Assembly (NCBI GenBank): GCA_025800395.1
Contig: JAOXRU010000012.1
Span: forward strand, 1 to 64,000
Direction: 5' to 3'
Length of the DNA stretch: 64,000 nt
From: Flavobacteriaceae bacterium
Lineage (GTDB): Bacteria > Bacteroidota > Bacteroidia > Flavobacteriales > Flavobacteriaceae
Positions 15,877-23,080 of the stretch are shown one piece after another; the stretch's first letter is position 1, and every line of letters starts with the position of its first letter. The notes below the pieces were generated by a model. It saw nothing but the letters and a program-made list of their open reading frames with translations. It was not told the origin of the DNA and made no database searches. The position numbers and the translations under genes were made by a program.

Positions 15877-17322
15877 ATGAAAAACATGAAAAATGTTTAC
15901 CAATTATTAGTTGTTATGGCTGCTTTAGTTTGGGCACCCATGCAAGCACAAGAAACCAAAACCTATAGGGAGAACTTCTTGGTGAAGCCCAATACGGTAA
16001 TTTCGTTGAATACCAGTTACACAGATGTCGTGTTCGAAACCTGGGACAAAAAAGAGGTAGAGGTAGAAGCTTCCATCACGGTAGATGAGGTAAGTGCCGA
16101 AAAAGCACAACGAATTTTTGATGCCTGGGGCTTTGAGGCCATGGGGAATAGCTCTAAAATTAATATTCGAACAGGACGTTCCAACCAACACTACAGCAAA
16201 ACAGAATTTTTAAATAAAAATTTTGAATTGGAAGAATTTGAGATCAATATACCAGATTTGAGTGTAGTGGCAGAAATTGCGCCATTTGTTGGAAAAATTG
16301 TTCCGGAGGTCTTAGGAGCAGTTCGAATTCCTCCAATTCCTCCCATACGTTTTGATAGTTATGATTTTGATTATGATCGTTATAAGGAAGAAGGAGATGC
16401 TTATTTAAAAAGATGGAAGAAAAAATACAAAAAAGACTCCGACAAAGAGTTTGAGCGCCAAGTGAGAGAATGGAAACAGTCCATGGAGCGGTACGAAAAG
16501 GAAATGGAGCAAATGGGAGAACGTATCGGACGCCAGGCGGATGCCGCAGCAGCAAGATTGGAAAGAAGAATAGAAGGTAAGACCAAGGTGGTTGAAGAAA
16601 AGATAGAGAAAGCAGCCAAAAAAGCGAATAAGAAAAAGGGCAATCGACTCATCATTGCACCAAAAAACGATAGGAATGTATGGATCCTATCGGATGAGGA
16701 CCATTGGGATAAGGATAATGTAAAAAGGAAAATCATCATACGTATGCCCAAAGGAAGTAAATTGGACATAGATGTTCGACATGGAGAAATAAAAATGGCT
16801 TCGGTGATCAAAAATATCAAAGCAACCTTGAATCATTCGAGGTTGCTTGCATCGAAAATAGATGGGGAAGAAACAGAAATCAAAACGGCTTATACCCCAG
16901 TAGAGGTCGATATGTGGAACCATGGTATGTTGGAGGTGGCGTATACCAAAGATGTAGTGTTGAAAAAAGTTGGAAGACTCAATTTGAATGCAAAAACCGC
17001 AGATATCACCATAGGTGAACTCAAATATAAGGCACTAATCAATGGGAACTTTGGAAACCTAAATATTCAAAATACGGCGAGTAGTTTCAAAAGTATAGAT
17101 GTGTTTGTAGATAATACAGATGCTAGAATTCGATTGCCAAAATCTGTTGCTTATCAGGTTTATTTAAACGGAATGGACTCCGAAATAGCGTACCCCGAAC
17201 ATCTAAAAGTGGAAACAACTAATAGTTTTCAAAATACCTTAGTTAAAGGATATAACAAAAGTTCCCAAACCGATAAAACAGTCAATATTACTGCTCGTTA
17301 TAGCCAAGTGGTTGTGCGATAA
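15877..17322 (+). CDS. Exported DUF4097-like protein
   Basis: A 481-residue protein with a signal peptide (MKNMKNVYQLLVVMAALVWAPMQAQ). The ends are beta-rich: SYTDVVFETWDKKEVEVEAS near the N-terminus, and after residue 275 repeated strands (KLDIDVRHGEIKMASV, ADITIGELKY, DNTDARIRLP) typical of DUF4097 beta-helix proteins. Between about 165 and 260 lies a highly charged Lys/Glu/Arg-rich helical insert, an unusual feature likely to form a coiled coil. The gene follows the sigma/membrane-protein pair by 43 bp and should be part of its output. It is convergent with msrA, the stops being one base apart. Confidence 0.7.
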   Translation: MKNMKNVYQLLVVMAALVWAPMQAQETKTYRENFLVKPNTVISLNTSYTDVVFETWDKKEVEVEASITVDEVSAEKAQRIFDAWGFEAMGNSSKINIRTGRSNQHYSKTEFLNKNFELEEFEINIPDLSVVAEIAPFVGKIVPEVLGAVRIPPIPPIRFDSYDFDYDRYKEEGDAYLKRWKKKYKKDSDKEFERQVREWKQSMERYEKEMEQMGERIGRQADAAAARLERRIEGKTKVVEEKIEKAAKKANKKKGNRLIIAPKNDRNVWILSDEDHWDKDNVKRKIIIRMPKGSKLDIDVRHGEIKMASVIKNIKATLNHSRLLASKIDGEETEIKTAYTPVEVDMWNHGMLEVAYTKDVVLKKVGRLNLNAKTADITIGELKYKALINGNFGNLNIQNTASSFKSIDVFVDNTDARIRLPKSVAYQVYLNGMDSEIAYPEHLKVETTNSFQNTLVKGYNKSSQTDKTVNITARYSQVVVR

Positions 17323-17323
17323 C

Positions 17324-18007
17324 CTAATTCTTCTTTAATAATTCTGGGAATCTCTTTTTAAATCTATTCAATCTTGGAATAGATACCTGCTTTACATAAG
17401 GATTATTCGGATTTCTCTTTTCATAGTTTTGATGATAAGCCTCGGCCTTGTAAAAGTTTTCAAAAGGAATTACTTCGGTTGTAATTCTAACAAAAATTTT
17501 TGCATCTAATAAAGCCTCAATCTGGCTCTCTATAATAGCCTTTTCAGTTGGGTTGCTGTAAAAGGCAATAGATCTATATTGCGCACCTCTATCTGGTCCT
17601 TGGCGATTTTTGGTCGTAGGATCGTGACTTCCAAAAAAAACACTTACCAAAGTGGCAAAATCTACCTCTTTCGGGTTATAGTAGACTGCTACAGCCTCGG
17701 CATGTTTGGTTAATCCTCTACCGACTTCTCTATACGTCGGATTTGGTTTTTCTCCTCCTGCATAGCCAGAAACGGCATCTCTTACGCCTTTGACATGTTC
17801 AAATATAGCCTCAACACACCAAAAACAACCTGCTGCGAAATAAGCTACAGCTTCGTCTGATTTTTGTTGTTTGGAATTTGGTTTTTCCTCCGCAAGAAAA
17901 GAAGATTCGATGTGTTTGGATTTGTTTTCTGTGGTGTTTTTACCCGTACACGTTATACTCAATAAACTTAAGAATAATAGGGGAAATACATATTGTTTTT
18001 TCTTCAT
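17324..18007 (-). CDS. msrA: Peptide-methionine (S)-S-oxide reductase, lipoprotein form
   Basis: MsrA repairs oxidised methionine (S form) in proteins. The catalytic motif GCFWC (Cys near residue 61) sits in YFAAGCFWCVEAIFEHV, followed by the conserved GYAGG, and later DPTTKNRQGPDRGAQYRS. The N-terminus is a lipoprotein-like signal (KKKQYVFPLLFLSLLSITC), so the enzyme is probably anchored in the envelope. An ATG 9 bases upstream (18016) is also possible. Two Cys at the C-terminus used for recycling in E. coli MsrA are not seen. Monocistronic, convergent with the DUF4097-like gene. Confidence 0.92.
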   Translation of the reverse strand: MKKKQYVFPLLFLSLLSITCTGKNTTENKSKHIESSFLAEEKPNSKQQKSDEAVAYFAAGCFWCVEAIFEHVKGVRDAVSGYAGGEKPNPTYREVGRGLTKHAEAVAVYYNPKEVDFATLVSVFFGSHDPTTKNRQGPDRGAQYRSIAFYSNPTEKAIIESQIEALLDAKIFVRITTEVIPFENFYKAEAYHQNYEKRNPNNPYVKQVSIPRLNRFKKRFPELLKKN

Positions 18008-18136
18008 TTTTAGCAAATTTTGACCTTATTTAAGTAGGAAATAAGGGGATTAGCTTACAATAAAGATAGAGATTTCTATTTAAAAAATTCTTTTCTAGTG
18101 CTGGGAGAGCATATTATTTGGCGTTGTATAATACAC

Positions 18137-18173
18137 AAAAAGCCACTTAGAACCGAGGTTTTAAGTGGCTTTC
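18137..18173 (-). terminator. Intrinsic terminator after the tandem small membrane genes
   Basis: AAAGCCACTTA at 18139-18149 pairs with TAAGTGGCTTT at 18162-18172; on the minus strand the stem is followed by TTTTT. It lies 22 bases past the stop of the gene ending at 18195 and is also positioned to act against msrA-direction read-through. Confidence 0.8.
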
Positions 18174-18194
18174 CAGACTGTTCGTTTTTTTTGA

Positions 18195-18539
18195 TTAACT
18201 GGTCATTTTTTTTGTTAAGAAAAATCCACCCAATAAGCCTGCACCAGCCATGAGAAAAATACAACTTGGAATAACTGCTCTGTTGGCAAAATCTAACTGA
18301 TCGAGTAGTCCGCCAAATAGCGTTCCTAGGCCAATTCCAATGCTAAGGCAGCCAAGGTTTATACTAAGGATTTTCCAAAGTGGCGTGATGCGTTTTTTCT
18401 TCTTGCTAAAAAATATAGAGGCATCTGCACCTTTGTTAATTAGTGCCATCCGTTCGCTGTGTCTAGCACTAATAAATAAATACCAAATCCCAAAAATTCC
18501 ACCAAAAATTGCTGGCACAATAATTACTTCTGCTCCCAT
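18195..18539 (-). CDS. Small membrane protein, DUF6249-like (paralogue B)
   Basis: A 114-residue protein with three hydrophobic helices (about 5-23, 56-78 and 88-107) and a basic cytoplasmic loop SARHSERMALINKGADASIFFS between the first two. It is closely similar to the gene just upstream (18545-18892): MG-EVII, ERMALI/ERLALI, DASIFF/DASMFF, ITP-WK, NL and SIGIGLG are shared. The general layout resembles DUF6249 proteins, whose function is unknown. The five-base spacing shows one operon, divergent from the second sigma gene. Confidence 0.65.
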   Translation of the reverse strand: MGAEVIIVPAIFGGIFGIWYLFISARHSERMALINKGADASIFFSKKKKRITPLWKILSINLGCLSIGIGLGTLFGGLLDQLDFANRAVIPSCIFLMAGAGLLGGFFLTKKMTS

Positions 18540-18544
18540 AACTT

Positions 18545-18892
18545 TTATTGTTTTGTTTGGTTATTGGTAATAAAAAAACCTGTAAGCAATCCTAATCCTG
18601 CAAAAATAAAGATGCAAGCAGGATAGATATAGGCATCTACATTGGTGCTTTGGTCCAATACCGAGGCTACCATTACTCCCAGACCTATTCCCATAGATAG
18701 TGTTGCTAAATTAATTACTAGAACTTTCCACATTGGTGTAATACTTCTTTGTTTTGCATTGAAAAACATAGAAGCATCGCCGTCTTTTTCGATTAAAGCT
18801 AATCGTTCTTTGTTTCTTGTTTTGATGTACAAATAATACATACCAATTATAGTTCCGAATATAATTGGTAAAATAATAACTTCTGATCCCAT
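18545..18892 (-). CDS. Small membrane protein, DUF6249-like (paralogue A)
   Basis: A 115-residue tandem duplicate of the gene at 18195-18539, with the same three-helix plan and the loop KTRNKERLALIEKDGDASMFF. The pair probably arose by local gene duplication. It starts 230 bp from the divergently transcribed ECF sigma gene at 19123; in flavobacteria such small membrane genes commonly sit beside ECF sigma factors, which suggests regulation by that sigma or a role in its signalling (inference). No catalytic residues are apparent. Confidence 0.65.
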   Translation of the reverse strand: MGSEVIILPIIFGTIIGMYYLYIKTRNKERLALIEKDGDASMFFNAKQRSITPMWKVLVINLATLSMGIGLGVMVASVLDQSTNVDAYIYPACIFIFAGLGLLTGFFITNNQTKQ

Positions 18893-19122
18893 ACTGTTCG
18901 TTTTTTTCGAATATTAAACTTAAATTCTGCCCTTTTGACGACTATGCCCAAAGACTGGTTACACTTTTTTGTCAAAAAATAAATAGAAACGGTTGGATAG
19001 GCGATATGGTGCGCTTTTATATACTAATTTGAGGATATGAAAACCAGATTTTGTTTTTTTATGTAAAATGATGCTTATTTTGTAACCAAGGATTTCTTTG
19101 TGTCGTCTTATGGATAACCATC

Positions 19123-19674
19123 ATGAAAGAAAACGAAACTTTTTTAATTCAACAAGTTCAAAAAGGACAGTCACACGCCTTTGAGCCTTTGGTACAGAAG
19201 TATAGGGCTATGGTGTTTGGTGTAGCGTTGAAAGTGATGGAGAGTAAAGATGAAGCGGAAGATGTTGCTCAAGAGGTGTTTATAAAGGTATATCGTGTAA
19301 TAGGTCAATTTAAAGGAGAATCAAAGTTTTCGACTTGGTTGTATAAGGTGGCTTATTTTCACGCATTGGATAGTAAAAAAAAGAAATATAGAAGATATAG
19401 AAGAGAACAAGAGAGTGATTTAAGGCTAGAAGAATCCTATGAAGAGTCACATGAAATGGACGGTAACTATCGAAATGAATTACTCAAAGATGCGATAAGT
19501 AAACTTAGCACGGAGGAACAAATTTTGATAGATTTGTATTATTATGAAGAAAGTCCGATAAAAGAAATTGCGGAAATTCTTCAATGGTCGGAATCGAATG
19601 TAAAAGTTAGATTGCATCGTATTCGAAAACGACTATTTACTTTATTAGAAAATAAAAAATCTCAAATGTACTAG
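19123..19674 (+). CDS. ECF sigma factor (module 2)
   Basis: A 183-residue ECF-type sigma factor. Region 2 contains SKDEAEDVAQEVFIKVYRVIGQFKGESKFSTW, with the classical DExED/VFxKxxR pattern; region 4 is EESPIKEIAEILQWSESNVKVRLHRIRKRL. It is clearly distinct from the sigma factor of module 1. The downstream membrane protein starts two bases after its stop and is the likely antagonist. Confidence 0.93.
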   Translation: MKENETFLIQQVQKGQSHAFEPLVQKYRAMVFGVALKVMESKDEAEDVAQEVFIKVYRVIGQFKGESKFSTWLYKVAYFHALDSKKKKYRRYRREQESDLRLEESYEESHEMDGNYRNELLKDAISKLSTEEQILIDLYYYEESPIKEIAEILQWSESNVKVRLHRIRKRLFTLLENKKSQMY

Positions 19675-19676
19675 AG

Positions 19677-20045
19677 ATGACACATAAAGAACAACAAGAT
19701 AAGGAATTGCGAAATTGGATACAAGGTATGGATAGAGAGATGCCCAATGCCTATTTTGTAGAAAATGTAATGGCGCAAATTGCTCAAGAAGAGGCTCTAG
19801 TGGATAGAGATTCCTTTCGAAGCAGGACATTTCTATTGGTTTTGGTTTTTGCCTGTTTACTTTTTGGAGTAGGCTTGATATTTTTCGATTTGCCGGCACC
19901 TTCTATAGAATGGAATTTGCCGAGCTGGAAGATGGATGCTGCAGTTTTGGATACCATCGGATTGGTGGTAGTGGGTGTCTTTGTCATATTCTTTTTACAG
20001 ATATACTTTATCAAAAAATGGTATAACAAACAGTTTCAATTTTAG
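19677..20045 (+). CDS. Two-helix membrane protein, probable anti-sigma factor of module 2
   Basis: A 122-residue protein: a cytoplasmic N-terminal part of about 42 residues (acidic/helical, with NAYFVENVMAQI), then two membrane helices (about 44-64 and 86-108) and a short basic tail. There is no known domain. The two-base gap from the ECF sigma gene and the topology fit an anti-sigma factor that holds the sigma at the membrane, but that is inference. Confidence 0.65.
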   Translation: MTHKEQQDKELRNWIQGMDREMPNAYFVENVMAQIAQEEALVDRDSFRSRTFLLVLVFACLLFGVGLIFFDLPAPSIEWNLPSWKMDAAVLDTIGLVVVGVFVIFFLQIYFIKKWYNKQFQF

Positions 20046-20226
20046 AGTAAAATCGGGCAAATAATTTTTTTTGTATTTTTAAAACAGTCGCATTTTTCGA
20101 CGAAATACCGCTTCCAACGGTTAACGAAACCCAATAGAGGTGCACTTTATCGATGCTTTTAAACCATTGACCCTCAAGAAGGTGTTTGAGCTAATAATTC
20201 TTTCATTTTGGCGATAAATAAAGGGC

Positions 20227-20252
20227 TTGATCTTGGTGTAGACGTAACTTTG
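20227..20252 (+). promoter_or_regulatory. Promoter of first small secreted gene
   Basis: TTG at 20227-20229, a 15-bp spacer and TAACTTTG at 20245-20252. The same arrangement with the same 15-bp spacer, and a nearly identical leader (ACAAAAACGCCC), precedes the paralogue at 21222. The spacer is shorter than the 19 bp common in this phylum. Confidence 0.6.
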
Positions 20253-20274
20253 TAATAACAAAAACGCCCAAATC

Positions 20275-20493
20275 ATGAAGACTTTTCTAAGCATTATCAC
20301 CTTTTTTATTTTTTGTTTTGCTCTACAAGCGCAAACCCCAAAAAAACATACTACTACTGCTAAAGTGGTTAAGAAGGAAGTCGTTAAAACAGAGAAAAAA
20401 GAACTAAAAATTGTTCGAGTGCACAAAAACAAAGATTATAAAGTAATCAAAGCATTGCAATTTACCGCTAAAAAGAAAAGTGTTTTAGCTTAA
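20275..20493 (+). CDS. Tiny secreted protein, paralogue 1
   Basis: A 72-residue protein with a clear signal peptide (MKTFLSIITFFIFCFALQAQ), then a Lys/Thr/Val-rich segment, and ending with HKNKDYKVIKALQF and a basic tail. The mature peptide would be about 52 residues and strongly basic. The C-terminal block matches the gene at 21222-21425 (LNKDYKVIKALNF). No family is recognised and the function is unknown. Shared promoter and leader sequences show the two are co-regulated. Confidence 0.65.
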   Translation: MKTFLSIITFFIFCFALQAQTPKKHTTTAKVVKKEVVKTEKKELKIVRVHKNKDYKVIKALQFTAKKKSVLA

Positions 20494-20563
20494 CCTAGCT
20501 GCAGTTCCCTTCAGTTTATCTTCATTGTTTGGCGTACAAGTATCCTTAAAACTGATTGATTTT

Positions 20564-20962
20564 ATGACCTCAACTATTATGGCATCCAAAAACAAAACTT
20601 TGCATTTTAGAGATAATGGCTTCCGATTGGAACATGTGTTTATAAATGGCTTCACCAAAGAGTTTGTATGGGTGAAAGGTGATTTACATGTTGTATTTAT
20701 TGAAGAAAACGACAGCCTTAGTTGTCATGTAGAATTGAGTGGGAAATCCGAAATTTTCGAATTATTAGATTTGCTTTCCAAAATAGATAGCTTTAAGAAC
20801 TATCCGATAATGGAGAGTTTAGTTGCAGATCAAGTCTGGGGGAATATTACCAAATTCGAATATGAGGAAATTTTAATTCAACATGAACACCAGATCGTGG
20901 AATTTTTGAATAAATCACAAAAACGTGGTCTCGGCAATCTATTGCGATTTTGGGCATCATAA
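20564..20962 (+). CDS. Hypothetical protein between the paired secreted genes
   Basis: A 132-residue cytoplasmic protein (ATG at 20564; ATG at 20579 is equally possible, and an upstream TTG at 20525 is less likely). It has alternating beta strands (LHFRDNGFRLEHVFINGF, FVWVKGDLHVVFIEE) followed by helices (ELLDLLSKIDSFKN and EEILIQHEHQIVEFLNK). There is no recognised domain. It lies 70 bp after the first secreted gene and could be read through from its promoter. Confidence 0.5.
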   Translation: MTSTIMASKNKTLHFRDNGFRLEHVFINGFTKEFVWVKGDLHVVFIEENDSLSCHVELSGKSEIFELLDLLSKIDSFKNYPIMESLVADQVWGNITKFEYEEILIQHEHQIVEFLNKSQKRGLGNLLRFWAS

Positions 20963-21060
20963 CTACGCCTAATTCCTATATGTAGCACTTATATAAACCT
21001 TTAGGATATGATTTAATCGATATCCAAAAAAGAAGTAATATCATTTCTAATGCGTAATTC

Positions 21061-21085
21061 GGGATTTTGAAATAGAAATGGTATA
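21061..21085. repeat. Diverged single arm of the 'aaatggtat' element
   Basis: The stretch gggattttgaaatagaaatggtata is about 85 percent identical to the arm at 994-1024 and lies in the gap upstream of the second secreted gene. AT-richness makes this copy less certain than the other two. Confidence 0.35.
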
Positions 21086-21110
21086 CCATTCATTTATCCG
21101 ATTTATATAA

Positions 21111-21200
21111 CCGTTGATCCGAAAAGGGGTCCGTTGACCTTATAATTTTTGCGATTAACCGAAAATTGTCGGTTTTGACGATTTCATGAGATTAAATTTG
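21111..21200 (+). promoter_or_regulatory. Regulatory region of second small secreted gene
   Basis: Two direct repeats CCGTTGATCC (21111) and CCGTTGACCT (21131) are 20 bp apart, which resembles sites bound by LytTR-type regulators. An inverted repeat AACCGA-aaattg-TCGGTT (21157-21174) overlaps the TTG box (21175-21177), and TAAATTTG follows at 21193-21200 after a 15-bp spacer. This would put two types of operator upstream of and across one promoter. Confidence 0.5.
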
Positions 21201-21221
21201 TGACAACAAAACGCCCCGATT

Positions 21222-21425
21222 ATGAAAATACTATTCACTTTGATCGCTCTTTTTACTTTTGGTTTATCTATACAGGCCAAGGACAATAAGTTTGTGAAAT
21301 TACCTGTATGGAACATAGAAAAAACAGTAGAGAGAACCGAAGTTACTCGTGTGTATTTGAATAAAGATTACAAAGTAATCAAGGCTTTGAATTTTAAAAT
21401 CAAGAAACAGATTAGCATTGCATAG
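21222..21425 (+). CDS. Tiny secreted protein, paralogue 2
   Basis: A 67-residue protein with signal peptide MKILFTLIALFTFGLSIQAK and a mature part of about 48 residues ending TRVYLNKDYKVIKALNFKIKK. The block NKDYKVIKAL is identical to paralogue 1 at 20275-20493; the N-terminal mature part differs. Function unknown. It ends at a strong terminator (21478-21508), and the conserved C-terminal block suggests that this is the working part. Confidence 0.65.
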   Translation: MKILFTLIALFTFGLSIQAKDNKFVKLPVWNIEKTVERTEVTRVYLNKDYKVIKALNFKIKKQISIA

Positions 21426-21477
21426 GAGCAGAATGGACAAGCGTTTTGTTTAGGTAGATATTTTAAGAGTTTAAAAA

Positions 21478-21508
21478 AAGAAACCGTCCATTTCTGACGG
21501 TTTCTTTT
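21478..21508. terminator. Bidirectional terminator
   Basis: AAAGAAACCGTC (21478-21488) pairs with GACGGTTTCTTT (21496-21507) across a 7-base loop, with T-runs in both directions. It ends both the secreted-peptide gene (plus) and the amidohydrolase operon (minus). Confidence 0.85.
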
Positions 21509-21510
21509 AT

Positions 21511-23073
21511 TTATTCAATTCCTGGTTGTTTTAATTGGAAATTTTCTTTTTTCTTGGCTTCATCAACCATTTGTTTGACTTCATCTAGGAGTTTTTTTGC
21601 ATCGTAAACAATACCATCTTTAATGGTGTATTTTACGCCACCATGACGAATAACTTTATTGTCTTTAGTGAGTTTAATTGCGCCAGTTCCATAAAGAACC
21701 TTTAGGTTTTTTAGTGGATTTGCTTCTACGATTACTAGATCGGCAAGTTTTCCAATTTTCACACTACCTATTTTATCATCGGCTCCTAATAATTCTGCGC
21801 CGTTTAAGGTAGCAGCACGGATGACTTCTAAAGGATGAAAGCCTGCTTCGCGCAGTAATTCTAACTCTCGAACATAGGCAAAGCCATATAATTGGAAAAT
21901 AAAACCACTATCAGATCCCGCGGTTACTCTTCCTCCTCTGTTTTTGTATTCATTTACAAAAGTCATCCAAAGATTGTAGTTTTTCTTCCATACAACCTCT
22001 TGCTCTGTACCCCAATCGTGCCAGTAGGATCCATGAGAAATCATACTTGGCTGGTAAAAGCGCCAGAGCGAAGGAAGGGTATAGGTCTCATGCCATTCCG
22101 CTCTTCTAGCTCTTTGTAGATCTCTACTTGCTTCATAAATATTGAAAGTAGGAGAGAGGGTAAAATCTAAGGAAAGCAATTCATTCATTACATTGTTCCA
22201 ATGTTCGCTGTGTGGTTTTGCTGCTTGTTTCCATAATTTTCCAGCTTCCTCAAAACGATGTTGCTCATTTTGGTAGTTGTAATCTAGGGGATAGTCTTGT
22301 ACTGTTCTATCGGTAAATAGGGCTTCGGGTAAGCCATACCAGTGTTCCATAGAAGTGAGTCCTGCTCTTGCAGAATGCAAAACATTCCAACGCGCCACAC
22401 TCATTTGACCGTGATGGGTGCAAGATCGCAATCCTAGTTTTTTGTTCTCGTTTAAAGCAGCCGCCATAATTTCGGGCTCTGCTCCAAAAAATTTAATGCC
22501 ATCGGCACCGTTTTTAGCATTTTGTCTAACCCATTCTCTTGCCATTTCTGGAGTGGAAATTGGTTTTTTACTACCTTGCCCAAATCCAGTATAGGCAAAA
22601 ATACGTGGTGCAACGATACTGTTTTTAGCACTTTTATTTTTTAAATCAACCGCCCATTTCACACCTCTTCCAGCTGGTTCTCTTATCGTTGTAATGCCAT
22701 GAGCCATCCATAGACGAAAAACATAATCGTAGTCTGCTCCTTGGTTTGTGCCACCGATATGCGCATGGCTATCAATAAAACCAGGAAGCGCATACATGCC
22801 GGTACAATCTAGTTCTTTACCGCCAGGTTTTAGTTTCGGACGGGAACTTTCTTTAATTGCTACACCAGGATAACCAACCAATTGAATATTAGTAATTTTG
22901 TTGTGTTCTATCACTATGTCTATAGGGCCTCTTGGAGGTGCGCCATTGCCATTGATTAAAGTAATCCCGCGAATAATTAGCTGGGAATAGGGTCCGTCTC
23001 CTTTGTGCTGACTGTGCATGAGCTGCACAACCAAACATATGGCAAGTAATACACTTAATTTGCTAGTTTTCAT
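21511..23073 (-). CDS. Exported amidohydrolase family protein
   Basis: A 520-residue metal-dependent hydrolase with a signal peptide (MKTSKLSVLLAICLVVQLMHSQ). The amidohydrolase signature is present: GFIDSHAHIGG (the HxH metal ligands, after a beta-sandwich strand), later HHGQMS and SMEHW, and TAGSDSGF with the metal-binding Asp. The last part (KIGSVKIGKLADLVIVEANPL) closes the beta-sandwich, as in imidazolonepropionase/prolidase-like members. Substrate unknown. An ATG 36 bases further upstream lies inside the preceding gene and is not used. It is the last gene of a unit with the M14 peptidase (7-bp gap), which suggests both act on peptides or amino acid derivatives outside the cytoplasm. Confidence 0.85.
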   Translation of the reverse strand: MKTSKLSVLLAICLVVQLMHSQHKGDGPYSQLIIRGITLINGNGAPPRGPIDIVIEHNKITNIQLVGYPGVAIKESSRPKLKPGGKELDCTGMYALPGFIDSHAHIGGTNQGADYDYVFRLWMAHGITTIREPAGRGVKWAVDLKNKSAKNSIVAPRIFAYTGFGQGSKKPISTPEMAREWVRQNAKNGADGIKFFGAEPEIMAAALNENKKLGLRSCTHHGQMSVARWNVLHSARAGLTSMEHWYGLPEALFTDRTVQDYPLDYNYQNEQHRFEEAGKLWKQAAKPHSEHWNNVMNELLSLDFTLSPTFNIYEASRDLQRARRAEWHETYTLPSLWRFYQPSMISHGSYWHDWGTEQEVVWKKNYNLWMTFVNEYKNRGGRVTAGSDSGFIFQLYGFAYVRELELLREAGFHPLEVIRAATLNGAELLGADDKIGSVKIGKLADLVIVEANPLKNLKVLYGTGAIKLTKDNKVIRHGGVKYTIKDGIVYDAKKLLDEVKQMVDEAKKKENFQLKQPGIE

Positions 23074-23080
23074 ATGATGG

